64,000 nucleotides of DNA from assembly GCA_003158175.1 (NCBI GenBank), contig PMHJ01000014.1:55865-119864 (forward strand), read 5' to 3'. Below are positions 25,467 through 32,452 of this stretch, piece by piece; position 1 is the first letter of the stretch; every line of letters starts with the position of its first letter. Source of the stretch: Candidatus Cybelea septentrionalis. Lineage in GTDB: Bacteria; Vulcanimicrobiota; Vulcanimicrobiia; Vulcanimicrobiales; Vulcanimicrobiaceae. Both the position numbers and the translations under genes were made by a program. The notes under the pieces are model-generated. The model ran no database searches and was not told the origin of the DNA. It saw only the letters and a program-made list of their open reading frames with translations.

Positions 25467-26224
25467 GTACGCAGCTTATATCCGATTGCCGTCAAGCGCA
25501 AGATAATGCCCAGCGAAAGCGCGGTAAGCAGCACGACCATCCCAATCGAGAACGCGGGCGCGAGATAGCTCTGCCCGGTGTAACTGCGTCGAAAGGCGTC
25601 GATCGTATAAAAGATCGGGTTGAACAGCTCTAAGGTCTGCAACGCCGGCGGCAGCATTTTTGCCGAGGTGAACACGCCACCGACGAACGTGAGCGGCGTA
25701 ATGACGAACGTCGTGAGGATCGCGATGTGATCGAACTTGTCGGCGAGCAAACCGAAAATAAGGCCGAGGGCCGAGAATAAAATCGAGACAAGTGCGATTA
25801 CCACGAAATAGGTCAACCAGTCGTGAGGAACGCTGTGGACGAGGATGACGCCGAGGACGGTGATGAGGCCGGCGATCAGCATCGAACGGGCCAAACTCCC
25901 AACGACGTATCCGCCGACGAGCTCGTACGCAGACATCGGCGCGATCAGCAACTCCTGAATCGAGTTCATGAACCGCCCCTGGAACAGCGAGCTCGAGCAC
26001 TCGCCGTATGACGAGTCGATCACTTGGAGCATAATGAGTCCGGGAATTAGGAACTGCGCATAGCTGACGCCGTCGACGACGGGTATGCGGCTCCCCAGTG
26101 CGAGGCCGAAGACGAAGACGTAGAGCAACGTCGTGATGATCGGCGGCCAGATCACCTGGTTGATGATCTTGAGGCTGCGAACGATCTCGCGCTTGACTAG
26201 CGTCCATAAGCCGACGGTATTAAT
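25463..26224 (-). CDS. ABC-2 type exporter permease (apparent ATT start)
   Basis: Membrane subunit of an ABC-2 exporter: six membrane segments, with YAQFLIPGLIMLQVIDSSYGE and a C-terminal GVFTSAKMLPPALQTLELFNPIFY motif of the family. GTG 26155 is the first usual start, but the frame upstream is open and encodes LWTLVKREIVRSLKIINQV, the amphipathic entry helix normal for these proteins. That frame closes only at a stop just before 26224. ATT at 26222-26224 overlaps the ATPase stop and has GGAG about 10 bases upstream; it is used here. It is coupled to the ATPase gene. Substrate unknown. Confidence 0.82.
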   Translation of the reverse strand: MNTVGLWTLVKREIVRSLKIINQVIWPPIITTLLYVFVFGLALGSRIPVVDGVSYAQFLIPGLIMLQVIDSSYGECSSSLFQGRFMNSIQELLIAPMSAYELVGGYVVGSLARSMLIAGLITVLGVILVHSVPHDWLTYFVVIALVSILFSALGLIFGLLADKFDHIAILTTFVITPLTFVGGVFTSAKMLPPALQTLELFNPIFYTIDAFRRSYTGQSYLAPAFSIGMVVLLTALSLGIILRLTAIGYKLRT

Positions 26225-26921
26225 TGCGAGTCAGCTCCAAGAATACGTCCTGCAAGGACGCGCCTAACGCGACGAGCTCTTCGGTCGGCTTTTCCGCGAC
26301 GATTCGGCCGGCACGCACGATCGCGATGCGCCGGCAGAGCTCTTCGGCTTCTTCCAAGTAGTGTGTCGTCAGAAAAATGGTCAGCCCCTCGGCGTTGAGT
26401 TTTTGCAGCCACTCCCAGAGCGCTAAGCGAAGCTCGACGTCGACGCCGGCGGTGGGTTCGTCGAGAATCAAGAGCTTCGGTTCGTGGATCAAGGCGCGCG
26501 CTAACGAAAGCCGGCGCTTCTGGCCGCCCGAAATCTTCGTGTACTCGAGATGCGCGTGCGAGGTCAAACCGAAGCGATCCAGCAGCATGTCGGCACGCTC
26601 GGCCACGGGCTTTCCGCGCAGGCCGTAATAACCGGCGGCGTAAATGAGGACGTCGCGCAGCGACAGATACCGGTCGAAGTTGAACTCCTGCGGCGAAAGG
26701 CCGATGAGACGCCGAGCCTCGCGCCATTGCCGTTCGTTGTCGTGGCCGAAGATCCGGATGCTCCCGGCGCTAGTGCGAGCTAAACCGACGATCGCGTTGA
26801 TCGTCGTCGTTTTGCCGGCGCCGTTGGGCCCGAGAAAACCGAAGAACTCGCCCGATTTCACGCTCAGCGAGATTCCGTCGACCGCCGTGAAACTGCCATA
26901 CCGCTTCACGAGGCCGTTCAC
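26220..26921 (-). CDS. ABC transporter ATP-binding protein (ABC-2 exporter)
   Basis: Complete nucleotide-binding domain: Walker A GPNGAGKTTT, Q-loop SPQEFNFD, signature ISGGQKRRLSLA, Walker B LLILDEPTAG, switch His in TTHYLEEAEEL. GTG 26921 trims the first strand slightly (AIEV precedes it in frame), so the real start may be an unusual codon just upstream near the metallophosphoesterase stop. 233 residues. Forms an exporter with the permease that follows. Confidence 0.92.
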   Translation of the reverse strand: MNGLVKRYGSFTAVDGISLSVKSGEFFGFLGPNGAGKTTTINAIVGLARTSAGSIRIFGHDNERQWREARRLIGLSPQEFNFDRYLSLRDVLIYAAGYYGLRGKPVAERADMLLDRFGLTSHAHLEYTKISGGQKRRLSLARALIHEPKLLILDEPTAGVDVELRLALWEWLQKLNAEGLTIFLTTHYLEEAEELCRRIAIVRAGRIVAEKPTEELVALGASLQDVFLELTRN

Positions 26922-26947
26922 TTCGATGGCCGGAGCGGAGGAGGGGC

Positions 26948-27679
26948 CTATGGTATCGAGTTCTTTAATCGTTTGTACCGGTGTCGGCGAAGAGTGGCGA
27001 TTAGTTCCGTACTCTCCGGAATCCCGCAGTCGCTCAATTGGGTTGCGACCTTCTTGACGTCGAACGCGACGCGCCGGTGCTTGACCTGCCAGCCACCGTC
27101 ACGCTCAGTAAAAATCGCATAGCAGGCCCGCGGATCGCCGTCCTTCGGTAAACCGACGGACGCCACGTTAACCAAGAGCCTGCCGCGCCACATTCTCACG
27201 TAGGGCAAGTGCAGATGACCGAAGGCAATCGCCGTTGCGGGCTCGTCACCGACGAGCCGCTCGAGCACGCCTTCGTCCGCGTCCGGCCAGATGTGCTCGT
27301 CGTCGTTCTTTGGATTCGCATGCACGATCAACAGTTGATTGTCGTCTTCACCGATGCGCAGGGCAAAAGGCAGCTCTCGCAGCCACGAAAGCCATTGTTC
27401 GCCGATCTCGCGCCGCGTCCACGCAATCTTCGCTCGCTCGGCCGGCGCCAACGTTTCGGCAACTGCGTCATCGAACACATAGCGGTCCTTGTTGCCGCGG
27501 ATGCATGCGGCGCCGATCTCTTCCAGACGCAACAGCACCTTCTTTGGTTTTGGTCCGTCCAAGCAAAGATCGCCCGCGACGGCGATGCCGTCGGCGCCTC
27601 CCTGCGATTCGAGATCTGCCAGACAGGCGTCGAGCGCTAAGAGGTTTCCATGAACGTCAGAAAAGACGGCAAATCGCAT
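26948..27679 (-). CDS. Metallophosphoesterase (YfcE-like)
   Basis: Calcineurin-like fold with all metal motifs: FSDVHGNLLAL, VAGDLCLDGP, RGNKDR, IVHANP, and GHLHLPY. 243 residues. ATG 27679. Members are phosphodiesterases of varied substrate; none can be assigned here. It lies 12 bases after the dimethylargininase-like gene and 26 before the ABC ATPase, inside the seven-gene operon. Confidence 0.88.
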   Translation of the reverse strand: MRFAVFSDVHGNLLALDACLADLESQGGADGIAVAGDLCLDGPKPKKVLLRLEEIGAACIRGNKDRYVFDDAVAETLAPAERAKIAWTRREIGEQWLSWLRELPFALRIGEDDNQLLIVHANPKNDDEHIWPDADEGVLERLVGDEPATAIAFGHLHLPYVRMWRGRLLVNVASVGLPKDGDPRACYAIFTERDGGWQVKHRRVAFDVKKVATQLSDCGIPESTELIATLRRHRYKRLKNSIP

Positions 27680-27691
27680 CGGTCCTCCAGC

Positions 27692-28525
27692 TCACTCGCG
27701 CTTGAGAACCAGTGCCAGCATCGACGGAGCAATTCCAAGCTTCGCGAACTCGTACAGGTCGATCGATTCGACGGCGATGCCCGCGCGTCGCATCTGTCCC
27801 AACGCCGTGCGGTAGCGGACGTCGGCGAGCACGTGCCGTTCGCCCAGGCAGAGCACGCCCGCGGCCAGATCTTCTCCGCGTGCCAGCACTATCGTCCGAA
27901 AACCGGCGAAGGCGGCAACGTCGGCCTTATCGGCTCCGACGACGATCGTATCCTTGGCGACGGCACTCGCTACCGCGCGCAGCGCGAGCACGTCCGGAGC
28001 GAGCTTGACCTCGACGACGCGATATCCGTGCGACCGCGCCAGGTTCGCGAAGCCGGCGCGTCCAGCTTCGTTTCCTTGCGAACCGACGCCGATGAAGGCG
28101 GTCTCGCCCGCCAGAATGACATCGTTGCCGTCGAGCAATCCGGGACTGGCAATATGACCGGCCAGGGGCACGTCGAGCACGGCGAACTCCGCCTGCATCC
28201 GATCGGCTTCCGCACGTCGCGACATGGAGGTCGGGCGCATCATGACGGCGCCATCCTCAAAGACTACCGAGGCATCCCCCGTACTCACTTCGTAAGCGTC
28301 GCTCGCGTGCGACCCGAGTACGATCGTTTCGACGCCGAAATACTCCAGCGTCGAACACAAGACGTTGTGCTGCTCGAACGCGCGGTCGTAAATCGCTCCC
28401 GGCTCGCCGATACGCGCGCCGGCGCGCTCGATGCCGGCGTTCGGCCGCACCAAGACCGCGCAACGCAGGCGCCCCGTTGGCGTCGCCACCAAGCGCGGGC
28501 CGAAAGCAACCGCCGTGCGCGTCAT
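27692..28525 (-). CDS. Dimethylargininase/arginine deiminase-fold protein lacking catalytic residues
   Basis: The pentein fold is recognisable by family landmarks: VRPNAGIERA, FEDGAVMMRPTSMSRRAE (the usual EDTAV..TRPG..SRRGE), LDGNDVILAGETAFIGVG (usual LDGGDV) and EDLAAGVLCL. The nucleophile Cys near the C-terminus is replaced: the family's xSCLSL or TCCSVL segment reads SMLAL here, with Met. The catalytic His of the LHLKS motif is also gone, the segment reading VLALRAVAS. So it is predicted not to hydrolyse guanidines by the known mechanism. 277 residues. Its start overlaps the phosphoesterase stop by 4 bases. A binding or scaffold role is possible. Alignment is by eye. Confidence 0.75.
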   Translation of the reverse strand: MTRTAVAFGPRLVATPTGRLRCAVLVRPNAGIERAGARIGEPGAIYDRAFEQHNVLCSTLEYFGVETIVLGSHASDAYEVSTGDASVVFEDGAVMMRPTSMSRRAEADRMQAEFAVLDVPLAGHIASPGLLDGNDVILAGETAFIGVGSQGNEAGRAGFANLARSHGYRVVEVKLAPDVLALRAVASAVAKDTIVVGADKADVAAFAGFRTIVLARGEDLAAGVLCLGERHVLADVRYRTALGQMRRAGIAVESIDLYEFAKLGIAPSMLALVLKRE

Positions 28526-30813
28526 TGCGCTTGATACGTTTCGGGATCGGGAGCTTCGGTGAAAAAGCCGGCCATATCGGAGGCGAGGAGATCGTTAAGC
28601 GAAAGCGGCGGCAGCCCGAAAACTTCCTCTTCGGTCTTCACGACGCTGTCCACACTGAGATGCTGTTCACCGACGTATCCGCGCCGGGCCAGCGGTGAAA
28701 CGACTAACGCGTAACTACGCATCGCATTGACGTGATCGTCCGGCGAAACGACGCCCTCCGGAACGATGAAGATAACCGTCGAGCTCCAGTGGGGCGTATG
28801 CGAGACAAAATCCACGATCGCGCCTAGCGCCGCATCGGCATCCTTCACCCCGGTCGTGCTGTCCTCCGTCGGAATCCTGACGTAAGTAAAACTCGGAACG
28901 CGATCGCCCTGCACGAACGTCTGCATGTCGCGCACGAACTCGTGCGCCCGAGCCGCATCGCCGATTTTCGGGTTGAGGCCGGCGTAATTGAGATCCACGT
29001 TGCCCGCCAGGGCGGCGAGCGCGGGAACGTCGAGATGATACAGGGCTCCGTCGTAGCCGGACAGATGCAGGAGGCCACCGTAATCGCGATAGGTCAGTCC
29101 GGCTCGCGCAAATGCATTGAATAGATAGCCGCCGCGAGCGTAATCTTCCGGATCGTCGCCGTGATCGTCCATCGGAGTACGAGCGGCGCTCGTAGCATTC
29201 ACGAGCTGCTGATAGAGCGTCGCCGCCGAAGCCGTCGCGGACTGCTTCGCAACGTTCAAGTCGGGATCGGCAGCGTAAAAGTTGTCCGCGAGCGCATAGC
29301 TGCGGGCCAGTGCGTGCAGATTTGGCGTCACACTCTGCGGGTAGAGATTCAGCGCGGCATCGCCGTTACCGAGCGGATTGCCCGAATCGTCTTTGAGGTC
29401 GCCGAGCATGGCGTCGTAACCGCGCGTGCCTACGGCGACGTAAACGACGTGATCGATCACGTCGCTACGCTTAGCCGAACGAAGGGGTGGAATCACCGGA
29501 TTGAATTTTGCAATGCCGGGCGTCCGATTGTAGCGTAGCGTGGCCAGCGTCTCCTTGACCAGCGATGTGTGCTTAAGATCCACGCGTTGCAGCATCCCCT
29601 GACCGCCATCGCCCTTCGCATTGGCCACGTACAAGTAGCGGCCGTTTGCCGAAAGTTCGATCGCCGTCGGAAACCAGCCGGTGGGAATCAGGCCAAAGCG
29701 GTAACGTGTTGGACGCCGCGCGTCCAGCACGGCGACAGCGTTCAAGCCGGCCAATGCAACGTAGAGGCGCTTGCCATTAGGGCTGAGTGCTTCGGCACTG
29801 GGCGCAGCGCCGTACGGAGCACCGGGATACAAACGAAGGTCGAGCCCGCGCACGACGCGAGGCGCGCCAGAAAGACTGACGACCGCGACGCGATCGACGT
29901 TGGAGAGGGCGACGTATGCAAGACCGCCGTCTTTACTGAGCACCGTCGCGCCGGGCGCGGCTCCGCCGATAACTTGCATCCCGTCGGGTGCCGGATCCAT
30001 CGGGACCGTCGCGGGATCGACGCTCGTACCTCCCGCTGAGAACTCGAAGACCGAGAGCGCCGACGATTTGCTTGGATCGAATGCCGGCGCCGCAAAGTTG
30101 GGTTCTGTCGCGGGCGTCTGGAGCGCGGCATACGCAGAGAGCCCGCTGCCGCTTGCAAGCACCGTGTCACGGCCGGCTGCAATGTAAAGTGGGAAATCGC
30201 CCGCAGGAATCGTTTGCGCGACGGTTCGATCTGAGAGATTTATTTCAATCGCTGCATCCCCGAGATTATCCGCGACATACGCGTTTCGACCGTCGGGCGA
30301 GACGGCGATCTGCGCGGGAAACGCACGACCACCGTGCGTCGTAGGAAGCGCGACGGGCGCTTGTGCGGTAAGCGTTCCGCTCGCGTCCAAATCGAAAACG
30401 TCGACCGCACCGGCCGCCGCGTCCGAGGCGAGGACCATCGTGCGAGCGGGGTCGCGCGGGTCGCGCGTTGCCGCCACGCCCATAAAGAACGAGGATGAGG
30501 GATTCTGATAGATGCTCGCGACCTTCATCGTGCCGGCGTTCACGACCGCGAGCGACGCGGGTCCGGACAGAATGGCGTACCGGCCATCCGGCGAAAGCGC
30601 CATACCAAGTGCGCCGGTGCCGACCAGTAGGGTGGTGCCCGCGGGTGCCGCAGTTCGTCCATCGGGAAGAATGGCATCGGCGGGGTTTATACGGTCGGCT
30701 CCGGCTGGACGGTCGCCTGCGGGTGCGGAGTAAACGATGAGAGGAGTCGGACGACTCCCCGCACCCAACAAGGCGGCGGCCAAAAGCGCCGCTGCGATTT
30801 GCCTAAAAGACAC
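28522..30813 (-). CDS. Secreted beta-propeller fused to degenerate phosphoesterase domain
   Basis: A signal peptide (AAALLAAALLGAG) is followed by a YncE-like seven-blade propeller (about residues 60-440: VSPDGRNAYVADN, LSPNGKRLYVALAG, LSANGRYLYVANAKG). The C-terminal half is an alkaline-phosphatase-superfamily domain of the PF04185 type (DHVVYVAVGTRGYDAMLGDL, GNGDAALNLYPQSVTPN, DDHVNAMRSYALVVSP). The family's nucleophile motif KENRTYDQ reads VGTRGYDA, and the metal-site segment SEVSADGHNW reads DPDLNVAKQS, so metal and nucleophile residues appear lost. 763 residues. GTG 30813 lies 11 bases from the divergent type III PKS start. Head of the seven-gene operon. Confidence 0.8.
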   Translation of the reverse strand: MSFRQIAAALLAAALLGAGSRPTPLIVYSAPAGDRPAGADRINPADAILPDGRTAAPAGTTLLVGTGALGMALSPDGRYAILSGPASLAVVNAGTMKVASIYQNPSSSFFMGVAATRDPRDPARTMVLASDAAAGAVDVFDLDASGTLTAQAPVALPTTHGGRAFPAQIAVSPDGRNAYVADNLGDAAIEINLSDRTVAQTIPAGDFPLYIAAGRDTVLASGSGLSAYAALQTPATEPNFAAPAFDPSKSSALSVFEFSAGGTSVDPATVPMDPAPDGMQVIGGAAPGATVLSKDGGLAYVALSNVDRVAVVSLSGAPRVVRGLDLRLYPGAPYGAAPSAEALSPNGKRLYVALAGLNAVAVLDARRPTRYRFGLIPTGWFPTAIELSANGRYLYVANAKGDGGQGMLQRVDLKHTSLVKETLATLRYNRTPGIAKFNPVIPPLRSAKRSDVIDHVVYVAVGTRGYDAMLGDLKDDSGNPLGNGDAALNLYPQSVTPNLHALARSYALADNFYAADPDLNVAKQSATASAATLYQQLVNATSAARTPMDDHGDDPEDYARGGYLFNAFARAGLTYRDYGGLLHLSGYDGALYHLDVPALAALAGNVDLNYAGLNPKIGDAARAHEFVRDMQTFVQGDRVPSFTYVRIPTEDSTTGVKDADAALGAIVDFVSHTPHWSSTVIFIVPEGVVSPDDHVNAMRSYALVVSPLARRGYVGEQHLSVDSVVKTEEEVFGLPPLSLNDLLASDMAGFFTEAPDPETYQAQ

Positions 30814-30824
30814 GGGAGGATGCC

Positions 30825-31898
30825 ATTACCATCGCGGGTCGCGAGGACCCTGCCGTCTTAGCCGTCGCCACGGCCGTCCCGCCGTTTGTGCTCGGGCAGG
30901 CCGAGGTTGTCCGGCGGATCGATTTAGCGCTCGGTCCGCGCTCTCGCGAAATCGTCCGGCTCCTTCCAATGTTCGGCAACACGGGCATCGAGCGCCGCTA
31001 CTCCTGCGTTCCGATGGAATGGTACGAAGAGCAGCACGATTGGCCCGACCGCAATGCCGTCTATCTCGATTCGGCGCTCGACCTTCTAGAGACGGCAACC
31101 AACGAGGCGCTTCGGCGCGCTGGGCGGCAACCGGACGACATCGATGCCATCGTCGTCGTTTCGACGACTGGAATTGCTACGCCGAGCCTCGACGCTCTCT
31201 TAATGGAACGCATGCGGTTGCGTCGAACGGTACGCCGCTTGCCGATCTTTGGGCTGGGCTGCGTCGGTGGCGTCATCGGATTGGAGCGCGCCGCCACGAT
31301 GGCCCGTGCAAAACCCGGCGCGCTCGTCCTTTTCCTGGTCGTGGAGCTCTGCGCGCTCTGCTTTCGCCGCGACGACTTCTCCAAGAGCAACATCGTAGCG
31401 ACCGCCCTCTTCGGCGACGGTGCGGCTGCGGCGCTGATCTGCAGCGACGGCGAGGGTCCGGCAGTTCTGGGCGGCGGCGAGTTCACATGGCCGGAGTCGC
31501 TCGACGTGATGGGCTGGGAGGTCACCGGTGAGGGGCTCAAGGCGATCTTTTCGCGCGACATTCCCGAGCTCGTGACGACGAGATTGCACGACGTGACGCT
31601 CGATTTTCTTTCCGCGCAGGGTTTGGGATTACGCGATATCGATCGCTTCGTCTGCCATCCGGGCGGTGCGAAGGTGCTCGACGCTTTGGCGGTTGCGTTC
31701 GAGATCGATCCGGAGCGGCTTGACGAATCGCGCGGAGTGTTGCGCGATTACGGCAACATGTCGGCGGCGACCGTGATGTTCGTGCTCGAGCGGACGCTCG
31801 CATCGGCGACGCCGTGGAGGCGAGCACTCCTTAGTTCGTTAGGCCCGGGCTTCACTGCCGGCTTCACGCTACTCGAAAACCGCCCCCCGTCATCCTGA
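30825..31898 (+). CDS. Type III polyketide synthase (chalcone/stilbene synthase family; apparent ATT start)
   Basis: Homodimeric ketosynthase using CoA esters. The catalytic triad is visible: Cys in FGLGCVGGVIGL, His in CHPGGAKVLDAL, Asn in YGNMSAATVMFVLE. The usual N-terminal motif VATAVPPFVLGQAEV lies upstream of the first ordinary start (GTG 30888). The frame is open back to 30825, where ATT follows GGGAGGA by 4 bases; this gives 357 residues, the normal length. Followed by an ICMT-like methyltransferase, as in bacterial alkylpyrone and alkylresorcinol operons (BpsA-BpsB, SrsA-SrsB). The likely product is a phenolic or pyrone lipid; starter unit unknown. Confidence 0.9.
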   Translation: MTIAGREDPAVLAVATAVPPFVLGQAEVVRRIDLALGPRSREIVRLLPMFGNTGIERRYSCVPMEWYEEQHDWPDRNAVYLDSALDLLETATNEALRRAGRQPDDIDAIVVVSTTGIATPSLDALLMERMRLRRTVRRLPIFGLGCVGGVIGLERAATMARAKPGALVLFLVVELCALCFRRDDFSKSNIVATALFGDGAAAALICSDGEGPAVLGGGEFTWPESLDVMGWEVTGEGLKAIFSRDIPELVTTRLHDVTLDFLSAQGLGLRDIDRFVCHPGGAKVLDALAVAFEIDPERLDESRGVLRDYGNMSAATVMFVLERTLASATPWRRALLSSLGPGFTAGFTLLENRPPSS

Positions 31899-31919
31899 GC
31901 TTGTCGAAGGACGAAGGAT
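31889..31919 (+). repeat. Dispersed repeat copy 3, supplies RBS and start of the next gene
   Basis: GTCATCCTGAGCTTGTCGAA followed by GGACGAAGGAT. AAGGA (31907-31911) sits 6 bases before ATG 31918, so the repeat provides the Shine-Dalgarno and the start codon of the methyltransferase gene. It shares at least 28 bases in a row with copy 4. Confidence 0.85.
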
Positions 31920-32418
31920 GAGCGTTCTCTGGATCGTTCTTGCACTCGTGGCCCTTCAACGAGTTGCCGAGCTGCTCTACTCGGCACGCAACACGCGACG
32001 GCTTCTCGAACGGGGCGGCATCGAAATCGGCCGCGCACAGTACCCGTTCTTCGTGCTGGTGCACGGCGGATGGCTGGCAAGCATGGCGGTGCTCATTCCC
32101 GCCTCCCGCCCGCCGAACTGGTGGCTGCTCGGACTCTACGCGTTGCTGCAGCCGATGCGCGTTTGGATCATTGCGAGCCTCGGTCAGTATTGGACGACGC
32201 GCATCATCACGGTACCCGGAGCGCCGCTCGCGCGGCGGGGCCCCTATCGGTTCTTCCGCCATCCGAACTACATCGTGGTTTGCGCGGAGATCGCGATTCT
32301 GCCGCTCGCGTTCGGTGCCGTAGAAATCGCGATCGTCTTTTCCATTCTGAACGCGGCGCTGCTTTCGTGGCGCATTCGCGTCGAGGAGCGCGTGCTGCTG
32401 GGCCGGAGCGCGCCATAG
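31918..32418 (+). CDS. ICMT-like membrane methyltransferase (BpsB/YpbQ type)
   Basis: About 166 residues, four membrane segments, ending in the isoprenylcysteine carboxyl methyltransferase-type motif RRGPYRFFRHPNYIVVCAEI then RIRVEERVLL, the SAM-binding region. In Bacillus and Streptomyces the gene beside a type III PKS with this fold methylates alkylpyrones or resorcinols on oxygen; the same is inferred here. The start ATG at 31918 lies inside the repeat, 19 bases after the PKS stop. Confidence 0.88.
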   Translation: MSVLWIVLALVALQRVAELLYSARNTRRLLERGGIEIGRAQYPFFVLVHGGWLASMAVLIPASRPPNWWLLGLYALLQPMRVWIIASLGQYWTTRIITVPGAPLARRGPYRFFRHPNYIVVCAEIAILPLAFGAVEIAIVFSILNAALLSWRIRVEERVLLGRSAP

Positions 32419-32452
32419 CGAAACATAGCGCACCCGAACCCGTATAGGGTTT

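Noticed and set aside
27650..28534. Plus-strand open frame of 294 residues
   Set aside because: Covers the dimethylargininase-like gene on the other strand, which has recognisable motifs.
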